Below, piece by piece: positions 1-8,122 of a stretch of 36,753 bases of DNA (its first letter is position 1; every line of letters begins with the position of its first letter). A program made the translations under genes and the position numbers. The notes below the pieces were generated by a model. It worked only from the letters and a program-made list of their open reading frames with translations, did no database searches and was not told the origin of the DNA. Source of the stretch: an uncultured Prochlorococcus sp. (lineage in GTDB: Bacteria > Cyanobacteriota > Cyanobacteriia > PCC-6307 > Cyanobiaceae); assembly GCA_902626435.1 (NCBI GenBank), contig CACOFO010000010.1:1-36753 (forward strand). Reading direction: 5' to 3'.

Positions 1-2003
1 ACATATATCCCTTTATCGTAAATGATCCTGGCGAAGGATCCCAAGCAAAAAGGAGAACAGCAGCCACCATTATTGATCATTTAACCCCTCCTTTAGATAG
101 GTCAGAATTATATGGAAAATATGCAATATTAGAAAATTATTTAGACGAATATTTTGAAGCAAAATTATTAAATTCTAATCGTATTAAAATAATAGAAGAA
201 TCTATTTTTCTATTAATTAAAAAAGATTTTAGTGAAATTACTTTAAAGAATAAAAATAATCAAATAGAAGAAATTGATTCTTTTCTTTGCACAATTAAAG
301 AATCCCAAATTAGAACAGGTTTGCATATTTTTGGCAATAGGCAGAATGATATTAATGAAATAAATTTATTCTTGTGTATTGCGAGAGTTCCAAATGCCAG
401 CCGAATTGGTGTTGTTCAATATTTAGCGAAAAATTTAAAACTAGATTTTAATCCTTGGACAAATAAATATGATCAAAAGTTAACTGAAAAAGATAAAAAA
501 ATATTATTGAGTTTTTCTAACAAAAATATTTTAAACTTTAGAATGGCTATTGAGTTTTTGGAAAAACAAGCAAAATATCTAATATATTTGTTTTTTTATA
601 AAAATAAAACTCATATAAAATATCTAGAAAAATATAAAAATCAGAAAATAATAGACTATTTCTTTAATGATAAAAAACATAATAATTATTTTTTATTATT
701 AAAAAATGAGATCCTAAATCCAATCATTAATTCTTCATACAATGAAAAATTATCATTTATTAATTCATTAAATGGCAAATATGTAAAAAGTGGTCCATCT
801 GGAGCCCCTACGAGAGGTAAAACTGAAGCTTTACCCACTGGTAAAAATTTCTTTTCAGTTGATGCAAGAGGACTGCCAACTGAATCAGCATGGAGTGTTG
901 GTTGTAAATCTGCGTCACAAATAATTGATTTATACAAACAAGATAATGGTGAAGATTTAAAAAATATAGCAATATCTGTATGGGCAACATCCACCATGAG
1001 AAATGGAGGAGAAGACATTTGTCAAATATTATATTTATTAGGCGTCCAACCTATTTGGGATGGACCCACAAGAAGAGTAATTGATTTAGAAATCATCCCT
1101 TTATCTGTCCTTGATAGGCCAAGGGTAGATGTTACATTAAGGATTTCAGGAATGTTTAGAGATGCATTTCCTCAGTTAGTTAAATTAACTTCTAAAGCAA
1201 TAAATCTTATTTCTAATCTTAATGAGGATGATAAATTTAATCCTCTTGCTGGATCATTAAAGGATGGTGATCCAATTAATCGTATATTTGGGTCAGCACC
1301 AGGTTCATATGGAGCTGGTCTACAAGAACTAATTTCAAATTCTAATTGGGAAGATATTGATGATTTTGGAGAATCTTTTCTTAATTGGAGTAAGTGGATT
1401 TACAGTGATAATCTTGAACCTGTAGAGGATAAAAAATCATTAGAAAATGCTCTTAAAAATGTACAATTAGTTGTTCATAACCAAGATAATAAGGAACATG
1501 ATATTTTAGATTCTGATGACTATTATCAGTTTCAGGGTGGTTTATCATCAGCAGTAAAAAAATTGAGCGGTAAATTACCTGAAATGTATCATGGTGATTT
1601 ATCTAAATTTGGACTATCCAAAGTTACAAAATTAGAAGATGAAATTAATAAAGTTGTTATATCAAGAATTCTTAATCCTAAATGGATAAATGGAATGAAG
1701 GATAATGGTTATAAAGGAGCTTTTGAATTCTCAGCAACATTAGATTACTTATATGCTTTTGATGCCTCTACAGAATTAGTATCAGATTGGTGTTATGAAG
1801 AAGTTTATAAATCATGGTTGTGTGATCAAGAACTTTTGAATTTCTTTCTAGAGAATAATCCATGGGCCCTAAGAGATATTTCACAAAGATACCTAGAAAT
1901 TATTAATAGAAAAATGTGGAAAAATTGTTCTTCTGAAATTATTGAAAATTTAAAGAACATAATTATCAATACTGATTCAAAAATTGAGAAGAACGAATTT
2001 TGA
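1..2003 (+). CDS. cobN: Cobaltochelatase large subunit CobN (5' end outside window)
   Basis: C-terminal part of the large ATP-dependent cobaltochelatase subunit, which inserts cobalt into the corrin ring during aerobic-type (pseudo)cobalamin synthesis in the cytoplasm. The frame is open from base 3, so the gene enters from the left and about 666 residues are visible of a family usually near 1,250. The first visible residues carry the CobN/ChlH-family block YPFIVNDPGEGSQAKRR. A glycine/proline-rich block (GPSGAPTRGKTEALPTG) lies at about nt 792-845. The C-terminus has GYKGAFEFSATLDYLYAFDA followed by NPWALRD, which fits CobN rather than the Mg-chelatase subunit ChlH. A TTG at 321 is internal to this frame and is not the start. 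The stop at 2001-2003 is one base from the stop of the convergent PHP gene. Family assignment is confident; the N-terminal half cannot be judged. Confidence 0.93.
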   Translation, partial: IYPFIVNDPGEGSQAKRRTAATIIDHLTPPLDRSELYGKYAILENYLDEYFEAKLLNSNRIKIIEESIFLLIKKDFSEITLKNKNNQIEEIDSFLCTIKESQIRTGLHIFGNRQNDINEINLFLCIARVPNASRIGVVQYLAKNLKLDFNPWTNKYDQKLTEKDKKILLSFSNKNILNFRMAIEFLEKQAKYLIYLFFYKNKTHIKYLEKYKNQKIIDYFFNDKKHNNYFLLLKNEILNPIINSSYNEKLSFINSLNGKYVKSGPSGAPTRGKTEALPTGKNFFSVDARGLPTESAWSVGCKSASQIIDLYKQDNGEDLKNIAISVWATSTMRNGGEDICQILYLLGVQPIWDGPTRRVIDLEIIPLSVLDRPRVDVTLRISGMFRDAFPQLVKLTSKAINLISNLNEDDKFNPLAGSLKDGDPINRIFGSAPGSYGAGLQELISNSNWEDIDDFGESFLNWSKWIYSDNLEPVEDKKSLENALKNVQLVVHNQDNKEHDILDSDDYYQFQGGLSSAVKKLSGKLPEMYHGDLSKFGLSKVTKLEDEINKVVISRILNPKWINGMKDNGYKGAFEFSATLDYLYAFDASTELVSDWCYEEVYKSWLCDQELLNFFLENNPWALRDISQRYLEIINRKMWKNCSSEIIENLKNIIINTDSKIEKNEF

Positions 2004-2004
2004 C

Positions 2005-2652
2005 CTATCTTCCTAAAAGTGAAAATCCATGACTATCTGTACCGCATGATTTAAGCATAGAGTATCTTTCAGTTAATTTATCGATTTTCTCACAAACAAA
2101 ATTACTAGCTTGCCATATTTGATTAAGGTTATAGTCATACCAAACTTCAATCCCATTAACTTTATTTTTATGGGCTTCTGGAATTAAGATGTCGAATGGG
2201 ATTCTATATCTTGCTGGATGAGCTAGAAATGATAAACCACCCGCAATTTCAATTGCTCTTATGACAGAATTTATTTGTAAGTCGTTTCCTATTGGAGATT
2301 CACCTAAAATATAAGGAGAAAGAGACGAACTATTTATATCAATTCCTAAACCTAAAACATGAACTAAACATCCCTTAAGTAAACAATTAATTTCAATACC
2401 AGGAATTAATGTGAATGAATTTTTTGGATATCTTTTTAGTAAACCTTTATCAGATATATATTTATGAGCCAATATTGAATGATGATCTGTAATTGATAGG
2501 AATTGAAGTTTATTACGAAAAGCTTGTTCTAATAGTTCTTCAGGACACATACTTCCATCACTAAAATTTGTATGACAGTGAAAATTTATAATATGAGGAC
2601 AACTATACTTATCTATTTTGGAGGTTAAATCTATTAACTCTTCTTTATCCAT
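2005..2652 (-). CDS. PHP-domain metal-dependent phosphoesterase
   Basis: A 215-residue stand-alone PHP domain, probably a metal-dependent phosphohydrolase of unknown substrate. The expected metal ligands are visible: HCH at 25-27, D32, DHH at 56-58, E87 in GIEI, H98, H145 in AHP, and D206/H208 in GTDSHG. All PHP motifs are in order and intact, so the enzyme is probably active. Stand-alone members are variously annotated as 3',5'-nucleoside bisphosphate phosphatase or 5'-3' exonuclease-like; nothing here decides between them. It is last in a leftward run (flavin-reductase-like, uvrC, hemG, this gene), starting 11 nt after hemG, so co-transcription is likely. The ATG start at 2652 fits the domain edge. 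It meets cobN tail-to-tail with one base between the stops. Confidence 0.85.
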   Translation of the reverse strand: MDKEELIDLTSKIDKYSCPHIINFHCHTNFSDGSMCPEELLEQAFRNKLQFLSITDHHSILAHKYISDKGLLKRYPKNSFTLIPGIEINCLLKGCLVHVLGLGIDINSSSLSPYILGESPIGNDLQINSVIRAIEIAGGLSFLAHPARYRIPFDILIPEAHKNKVNGIEVWYDYNLNQIWQASNFVCEKIDKLTERYSMLKSCGTDSHGFSLLGR

Positions 2653-2663
2653 TAAGAAAAAGT

Positions 2664-3200
2664 CTAGAATTTTGATATTGACTTTATTAAATTATCAACT
2701 TTTTTCCAATCTGTGAGTTCATATGTTTTTGATGTATCTTTTGGACCATTAGTTATAAGCATAATAAATAGAATTGCCAATTTATTTAATGTATCTAAGC
2801 TTGGATAATCTAATCTCCCAGCAAAAACTTCTTTTATTGTAGGTTCCCATTTGACTTTTTTTAAGAATTTTATAACATATGGATTTGTTTCAGGAGTTGA
2901 TTTTTCAGGTTTTCTTGCTGTTAAGTTTAATGAAAAGAAAGCAGTTTTTACCTTGTCTAATTTTTCAATATTTTGTTGAATAAATTTGTAAACATTTTTT
3001 CTATGGTATCCATACCTAACGCTAGCACCAATAACGATTTCCTCAAAGTCGCCTAAATCGTAATTAGCTGAATCTTCAACTGAAATAATGCTTACGTTTT
3101 TTCTTCCTTTTAATTTTTTATAAATGTAATTACAAATATCTTTAGTATGACCATCAACAGTGGAATATAAAATAAGAAGTTTTGATTTTCTCCAGAACAC
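2664..3200 (-). CDS. hemG: HemG-type protoporphyrinogen IX dehydrogenase (flavodoxin-like)
   Basis: A 178-residue flavodoxin-fold protein matching the quinone-dependent protoporphyrinogen IX dehydrogenase HemG, which makes protoporphyrin IX, the branch point to heme and chlorophyll. The FMN-binding loop is STVDGHTKDIC (13-23), followed by IGASVRYGYH (57-66) and the HemG-specific LNLTARKPEK..TNPY (91-108). The extra loop that separates HemG from simple flavodoxins is at about 131-157, and the end has TDWKKV. Length and motifs resemble the E. coli enzyme (181 aa). There is no separate signal peptide; the 140-150 stretch is hydrophobic, fitting membrane association. The start is GTG (3198-3200) with no clear Shine-Dalgarno; no ATG lies near the N-terminus. 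It sits between uvrC (93-nt gap) and the PHP gene. Most cyanobacteria are known to use HemJ instead, so transfer from proteobacteria is plausible but inferred. Confidence 0.9.
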   Translation of the reverse strand: MFWRKSKLLILYSTVDGHTKDICNYIYKKLKGRKNVSIISVEDSANYDLGDFEEIVIGASVRYGYHRKNVYKFIQQNIEKLDKVKTAFFSLNLTARKPEKSTPETNPYVIKFLKKVKWEPTIKEVFAGRLDYPSLDTLNKLAILFIMLITNGPKDTSKTYELTDWKKVDNLIKSISKF

Positions 3201-3293
3201 TATAAAAGCAAATTATTTAAAACTTATTTTAATTCGAATTATCGCTAAAATCCACAATATCAACTTCTATGAATATTTAATATAAATTGTTTA

Positions 3294-5228
3294 TTACTCA
3301 TTATTAAAAAAATTATAAATGTCATTGGCAGTATTAGCTCCAAGACCTTTTACTTTCATAAGATCATCCTTACTAGCAATCCTAATAGCATCTACAGAAT
3401 TAAAATGCTCTAATAAATCCTTTATTCTTGAAGAACCTAATCCAGGTATTTGTGTTAATTGTGATCTATTCATTCTTTTTGATCTTTTGTTTCGATGAAA
3501 AGAAAGTGCAAATCTATGAGCCTCATCTCTTAATCTTCTAAGAAGCATTACTCCTTTTTGATTCATATCTGTATTGAGAGGTTTTGATAATCCTGGAACA
3601 TATATTTCTTCTTTCTTTTTTGCTAATGAACATAAAATTACATCTTTCTCTAGATTAAGATCTTCTAATGCTTTGATAGCAGAATTTAGTTGTCCTTTCC
3701 CACCATCTATCATTACTAAATCGGGCCAATCTGAAAAAAGTTCATTATTAATAATATTATTTTTTGAATTCATTAGATAACTAAGATCTCCTCCATCGTT
3801 CTTATATCTTGACCATTTTTTAAATCTTCTGTAAATAACCTCATATATGGATGCATAATCATCACTATGACCAATATAAACATTATTATCTTTGATTTTA
3901 TATTTTCTATAATTTTGTTTTGATGGCATTCCATCAATAAAAACAACCTGAGATGCTACTGGATCTGAACCTTGAATATGGCTAATATCATATCCTTCTA
4001 TTCTTTTTGGATGAGTATTCAGTTCGAGAATTTGAGATAGGTCCTCAATAGCAGATTCATTATCTTGAATTCCATTTAATATTCTATTTAATTCTAACTT
4101 GGCATTTTTCCGAACCATTTCTATAGTTTTTAATTTATTACTTCTTTTAGGATTTAAAATTTTTACTTTTTTTTGTTTTAGTTGAGAAAGCCATTCTTCT
4201 AGTGTTTGCCTGTTTGTGAATTCGTATTGAACTAAAATTTCAGATGGTATTTCAACACCATCAACATTTATATAATGTTCTTCAAAAACTCTTTGAAGAA
4301 TCTCACTTTCGCTAATACCTTCTAATTTTTGACTATATCCAATTCTTCCTATTAGTTTTCCAGATCTCATTTGAAATATTTGAATACTTGCGTTATTTCT
4401 CTCCGATACAATTCCAAATATATCTCTATTTATCGAAGAGTCTGGTACTGATATTTTTTGGGATTCTGTTAATAATTTAAGACCGCTAATTTGATCTCTT
4501 ATTTTTGCCGCTTTTTCGTACTGTAAGTCATTAGAGAAGTAAGACATTTTATTCTGTAAAATTCTAATTAGATCATCATTTCTTCCTTGAAATACCATTG
4601 AAGCTTGTTTTACAATTTTTCTATATTCTTCTGAGGAAATTTTTTCAAGATCAACACCAGTAATTTCTCTATAGAATGACTTAGATAATTTACTATGTCT
4701 TAAAGGAAATATTTTTTTAATTAAAAATAAAGTATTTCTTAAAAGACCTACATCAACGTAAGGTCCATAATATCTATCTAAATTATTTCTATTTCTTCTC
4801 TTTCTAGTAATAAATATTCTAGGATATTTCTCGCTCCAAGTTATGCAAAGATATGGATATTTCTTGTCATCCTTTAAAAGAATATTAAAATATGGTTTGT
4901 TTGTTTTTATTAAATTTGACTCTAAATTTAGTGCTTCATATTCGCTATCGGTAACTATTATTTCGATTTCAGTTATTTGACGAACCATCAAACTTAATCT
5001 TGGAGTTAAATCTGAAAAATTATTGAAATAACTACTTACTCTACTACGTAGTTTCTTAGATTTGCCAATATAAAGTAAATTATTATCTATATCTTTAAAA
5101 AGATAACACCCAGATGTTTTTGGAATTTCAGATATTCTTGATTTTAATAACTCCTTATTATTAATTAATTTATATTCAATTTTTAAATTATATTTTTTAT
5201 CAATTTTTTCATTAGAAGAATTACTCAT
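3294..5228 (-). CDS. uvrC: Excinuclease ABC subunit C
   Basis: Nucleotide-excision-repair nuclease that makes the 3' and 5' incisions around a lesion once UvrA/UvrB have located it. At 644 residues it is full length. The N-terminal GIY-YIG domain is at about 35-115 (SGCYLFKD, LLYIGKSKKLRSRV). A UVR motif for UvrB binding is at about 218-250 (LQYEKAAKIRDQI). The RNase-H-like 5' endonuclease domain begins near IEGYDISHIQGSDPVASQVV with the DLVMIDGGKGQL block after it. Two helix-hairpin-helix motifs are at the C-terminus (IPGLGSSRI, VKGLGANTANDIYNFF). The ATG at 5228 is preceded by a 9-nt gap after the flavin-reductase-like stop, so the two are probably co-transcribed. uvrA and uvrB are not in the window. 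Confidence 0.97.
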   Translation of the reverse strand: MSNSSNEKIDKKYNLKIEYKLINNKELLKSRISEIPKTSGCYLFKDIDNNLLYIGKSKKLRSRVSSYFNNFSDLTPRLSLMVRQITEIEIIVTDSEYEALNLESNLIKTNKPYFNILLKDDKKYPYLCITWSEKYPRIFITRKRRNRNNLDRYYGPYVDVGLLRNTLFLIKKIFPLRHSKLSKSFYREITGVDLEKISSEEYRKIVKQASMVFQGRNDDLIRILQNKMSYFSNDLQYEKAAKIRDQISGLKLLTESQKISVPDSSINRDIFGIVSERNNASIQIFQMRSGKLIGRIGYSQKLEGISESEILQRVFEEHYINVDGVEIPSEILVQYEFTNRQTLEEWLSQLKQKKVKILNPKRSNKLKTIEMVRKNAKLELNRILNGIQDNESAIEDLSQILELNTHPKRIEGYDISHIQGSDPVASQVVFIDGMPSKQNYRKYKIKDNNVYIGHSDDYASIYEVIYRRFKKWSRYKNDGGDLSYLMNSKNNIINNELFSDWPDLVMIDGGKGQLNSAIKALEDLNLEKDVILCSLAKKKEEIYVPGLSKPLNTDMNQKGVMLLRRLRDEAHRFALSFHRNKRSKRMNRSQLTQIPGLGSSRIKDLLEHFNSVDAIRIASKDDLMKVKGLGANTANDIYNFFNNE

Positions 5229-5237
5229 TTATAGCGG

Positions 5238-5726
5238 TTAACCTCCATAATTCCATCCTGTCGAAGATAAATTTAGTGAGTCAACATCATTATTCAAATA
5301 AGCAGATTGTACTTCTCCTACAAAAACCGTATGGTCTCCATGGATTACACTTCCAACAACTTTACATTCAACTCCACCAACACTATCAACTAAAATAGGC
5401 AAGCCAAGCTCACCTAAGTTAAATTCAACTGATTCAAATCTTCCTCCTAAGGCTTTTTGTGGTTTAAAGAAAACAGCTGCAAGATCCTTTTGATCATTTT
5501 TGAGAACATTTAGTGAGAACTTATTTGTAGATTTTATTATTTCATGACTAGATCCCTCTGCCCTAACTGCCATTACGACTAATGGGGGATTGAAGGAACC
5601 TTGAGTCACCCAACTAGCAGTAAATCCATTTACTTCATTTTTATCCTCATCTCTAACGCCACAAATGAATAATCCGTGTGGTATTTTTCTTAATAAGATT
5701 TTTTTGGCTTCTAGATTTAATGTCAT
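5238..5726 (-). CDS. Flavin reductase-like FMN-binding domain protein
   Basis: Protein of the flavin-reductase-like (RutF/DIM6-NTAB) split-barrel family, predicted to bind FMN and act as an NAD(P)H:flavin reductase or flavin-binding partner; the substrate is unknown. Visible family features are LLRKIPHGLFICGVRDE near the N-terminus, NGFTASWVTQGSFNPPLVV (substrate/FMN loop), SSHEII, FSLNVL, and GDHTVFVGEV near the end. I prefer the ATG at 5724-5726 (162 aa) because MTLNLEAKKILLRKIP is how I recall homologues beginning. An upstream in-frame ATG at 5766-5768 would add 14 residues with no family resemblance and leave only 17 nt before coaD. Neither start has a clear Shine-Dalgarno. It is the first gene of a leftward group with uvrC (9-nt gap). 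The start choice is inference; the family is clear. Confidence 0.87.
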   Translation of the reverse strand: MTLNLEAKKILLRKIPHGLFICGVRDEDKNEVNGFTASWVTQGSFNPPLVVMAVRAEGSSHEIIKSTNKFSLNVLKNDQKDLAAVFFKPQKALGGRFESVEFNLGELGLPILVDSVGGVECKVVGSVIHGDHTVFVGEVQSAYLNNDVDSLNLSSTGWNYGG

Positions 5727-5785
5727 AATTGAGTTATCTAATAAACTTATTTTAACTAAATTTCTCATTTGATAATAATAAATTC

Positions 5786-6259
5786 ATGAAAATTCTTTAT
5801 CCAGGTACATTTGATCCACTAACATACGGGCATATTGATTTAATAGAAAGGGCTGAAAAATTATTTGGCAATATAGTTGTTGCTGTTTTAGAAAATACTT
5901 CTAAAACACCAACATTTAATCTTCAAAAAAGAATATTGCAGATAAAAAATTCTCTTTCTCATTTGCCTAATGTTGAAGTTATTTCTTATTCAGGACTCAC
6001 TGTCGATTGTGCAAAAGATTTGAAAGCTAATCTAATTTTAAGAGGCTTAAGAGCAATGAGTGATTTTGAGTATGAACTCCAGATCGCACATACAAATAAA
6101 TCTTTAAATAACGCTATTGAGACTATATTTTTATCCACAAATACAAATTTTAGTTTTCTTAGTAGTTCGTTAGTAAAAGAAGTTGCAAAATTTGGTGGTG
6201 AGATTAATCATATGGTGCCACCTTCAGTTGAAAAGGATTTAAAAGAATATTTTAAATAA
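5786..6259 (+). CDS. coaD: Phosphopantetheine adenylyltransferase
   Basis: Transfers AMP from ATP to 4'-phosphopantetheine to give dephospho-CoA, the penultimate step of coenzyme A synthesis. The 157-residue protein is the usual length and begins with the nucleotidyltransferase signature [12 protein letters not shown] (5-16), with H16 in the T-x-G-H motif. [13 protein letters not shown] (about 83-95) and the [15 protein letters not shown] block (from about residue 123) are the other family landmarks. The ATG at 5786 directly precedes the conserved N-terminus. A GATAAT at 5771-5776 lies so close that a transcript from it would be almost leaderless; this is only suggestive. The gene is monocistronic, divergent from the flavin-reductase-like gene and convergent with dacB, whose stop lies 5 nt beyond. 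Confidence 0.97.
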   Translation: MKILYPGTFDPLTYGHIDLIERAEKLFGNIVVAVLENTSKTPTFNLQKRILQIKNSLSHLPNVEVISYSGLTVDCAKDLKANLILRGLRAMSDFEYELQIAHTNKSLNNAIETIFLSTNTNFSFLSSSLVKEVAKFGGEINHMVPPSVEKDLKEYFK

Positions 6260-6264
6260 TATTT

Positions 6265-7494
6265 TTATTTACATGATTTCATGTAATAAACATCACTTAA
6301 TAATTTAAAAGCTTTTTCCTGATCGATATTATTAGAATTCTGGATTAAGCTTATAATTATTGGCTTTTCATTTTTATATAAAAAACCAGATAATGCAAAG
6401 ACATTTGAAAGCGTACCAGTTTTTCCAAAAAACTTTCCAGATAATTCACTATTAACAAATCGTTTAGCTAATGTTCCTCTTACTCCCAAAATTGAAAGAG
6501 TAGATTGATAAGCTTTAAAATCATTAGAATATCTCATTTTGTCCAAAAATAAAGCAATTAACTTTGTTGTGATTTTGTTTTTTCTAGACAATCCACTAGC
6601 ATCTGCAAAGTATGTATCAGTTACTGGGAGGCCTTTATTTTCTAGCCAATTTTTCAATTTTATATAATCATTTTCATTCCATGTATTTGAGGCATTTTTA
6701 AAAAGAGATTCTGCAGTAAAATTGTGGCTTTCAGAATTTATTAGGGTTAATAATGAAAGAATTGGAGTTGAATATATTTTATTTATCTCGATAGTATCTT
6801 TTAAATAGAATCTTTTTTCTGAATCAATAAAATTAACATTAATATACGAATTTGGAAATTTATTATTTAAATAGTTTTTTATAAAATTTTTTAAAGTATA
6901 AATATCATCGTATTTATTATAATTGCTTTCTATTGCAAGAGATGTAATTGGAGATCCATATTCATAAAGTTTATCTTTATTTGACCAACCTTTAGGCCAA
7001 TATAAATTTGAATCAATTTCTAAAATATTAAAGTTAATAATTTTATTTTCTTTAACATTCGAAACTAGATCGATAATTTGTTCATAATTTAGATCTGGAT
7101 CACCTTGACCAGACAAATAATAATTGTTTTTATTCTTTTTTAATAAGGATGTTTTTAAATAATTATTTAATTTATATTTACTTAAAACATAAGCTGATGA
7201 TAATAATTTTTGATTTGATGCTGGTAACCTAGGAATTTCATCATTAAAGGAGCTAATTATTATTCCTTTATTATTAATAATTGAAACACTAAATGAATTA
7301 TCAAGAGATTGATTTAATAAAGCATCATATTTAGGACATGATTTATTTTTAGTAATTATTCCAGGAAAATTAAAATAAATACTATTCAAAATAGTTATTT
7401 TCTGATTTATTAGTAAATATCTTATTAGGATAGGAGATGTTACTAATAAAAGAACAATAAAGAAAAATGAATAAATTTTTTTTATCACATTCAA
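6265..7494 (-). CDS. dacB: D-alanyl-D-alanine carboxypeptidase / PBP4-type (peptidase S13)
   Basis: Low-molecular-weight penicillin-binding protein of the S13 family that trims or cuts peptidoglycan stem peptides in the periplasm. An N-terminal hydrophobic segment (about 8-28) looks like a signal anchor. The catalytic S-x-x-K is S93-N-Q-K96 inside RLPASNQKLL. A DASGLSRKN block around residues 298-306 and the KTG triad (358-360, GKTGTLSN) follow. At 409 residues it is near the short end of the family, whose members carry inserted domains of varying size. The start is uncertain: TTG at 7492-7494 or GTG two codons later (7486-7488); both lie just after the DUF1995 stop, consistent with translational coupling. 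It is the last gene of the operon headed by dapF, which supplies meso-diaminopimelate for the same polymer. Confidence 0.9.
   Translation of the reverse strand: MNVIKKIYSFFFIVLLLVTSPILIRYLLINQKITILNSIYFNFPGIITKNKSCPKYDALLNQSLDNSFSVSIINNKGIIISSFNDEIPRLPASNQKLLSSAYVLSKYKLNNYLKTSLLKKNKNNYYLSGQGDPDLNYEQIIDLVSNVKENKIINFNILEIDSNLYWPKGWSNKDKLYEYGSPITSLAIESNYNKYDDIYTLKNFIKNYLNNKFPNSYINVNFIDSEKRFYLKDTIEINKIYSTPILSLLTLINSESHNFTAESLFKNASNTWNENDYIKLKNWLENKGLPVTDTYFADASGLSRKNKITTKLIALFLDKMRYSNDFKAYQSTLSILGVRGTLAKRFVNSELSGKFFGKTGTLSNVFALSGFLYKNEKPIIISLIQNSNNIDQEKAFKLLSDVYYMKSCK
6269..6286. terminator. Short inverted repeat after coaD, inside the end of dacB
   Basis: The bases read TTACATGA-TT-TCATGTAA, an 8-bp perfect inverted repeat starting 10 nt past the coaD stop. 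It falls inside the last codons of dacB on the other strand. There is no clear T-run after it on the plus strand, so it may be a weak terminator or a chance AT-rich palindrome. Confidence 0.25.
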
Positions 7495-7495
7495 T

Positions 7496-8122
7496 TTATA
7501 AATTTATAAAAATAGATTCGTTGTCGGGTTTAATTTCAAATTCTTTTTTAAAATAATATTTTTTGTTTTCTTCTTTGAAGAGCAACCAGTTATTTGGATA
7601 AATATGCATAAGAGCAGCCTTATTTAAAGGCTGAAGAAAATAAATATTTGTCCATGTTTTTACAAAATTTTTACGTCTCTCTCTTATAACACTTCCTATA
7701 CCAATATTGGCATCTTCAAATTTTGGATTTAATGAATAATGCGTTCCTTGATAATTATCAGACATAGGCTCAAATGAATCGAAATCATATGGCTGAGGTA
7801 GTATCGATATCATTACACTATCAATATTATTTATATTATTTGATTCATTAAATGATTTAAATGTAAAGATTTTATCTTTGATATCTGGATAGTCTCTTTG
7901 AGCCAAAGCAACAGCACCTTGATCAGCAAATGTTATGAATACATTATTATTTTTAGATAATATCTTGTAGATAGTTATTCCAATTTTGTTAAACTTCAAT
8001 CCTTCAAAATTAAATTCTATAGTAAATCTTTTATTTGAATCTAATAAACTTGGAATAATTGCATCCTCCATATTCTTAAGAGATTCATTTAAATCTTTAG
8101 GTAGTCTGTAATTAGTTGCCAT
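7496..8122 (-). CDS. DUF1995 family protein
   Basis: A 208-residue soluble protein that I assign to DUF1995, a family of cyanobacteria and plastids. Recognisable parts are the N-terminal LPKDLNESLKNMEDAI, the FEGLKFN stretch near 50, FADQGAVALAQRDYP near 85, the ILPQPYDFD stretch near 110, and RRKNFVKTWTNIYFLQPL near 150. No catalytic motif, signal peptide or membrane segment is apparent. From memory, a plant member (LPA3) is linked to photosystem II assembly; applying that here would be inference. The ATG (8120-8122) shares one base with the upstream stop (TAATG), so its translation is probably coupled to the cysteine desulfurase gene, and dacB follows 1 nt after its stop. Family call is fairly sure; function unknown. 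Confidence 0.8.
   Translation of the reverse strand: MATNYRLPKDLNESLKNMEDAIIPSLLDSNKRFTIEFNFEGLKFNKIGITIYKILSKNNNVFITFADQGAVALAQRDYPDIKDKIFTFKSFNESNNINNIDSVMISILPQPYDFDSFEPMSDNYQGTHYSLNPKFEDANIGIGSVIRERRKNFVKTWTNIYFLQPLNKAALMHIYPNNWLLFKEENKKYYFKKEFEIKPDNESIFINL

Noticed and set aside
686-1018. Open frames antisense to cobN
   Set aside because: They mirror a strongly conserved coding region on the other strand and show no recognisable protein features.
1-2003. Magnesium chelatase ChlH
   Set aside because: Same superfamily, but the GPSGAPTRG block and the GYKGAFEF / NPWALRD C-terminus are those of CobN.
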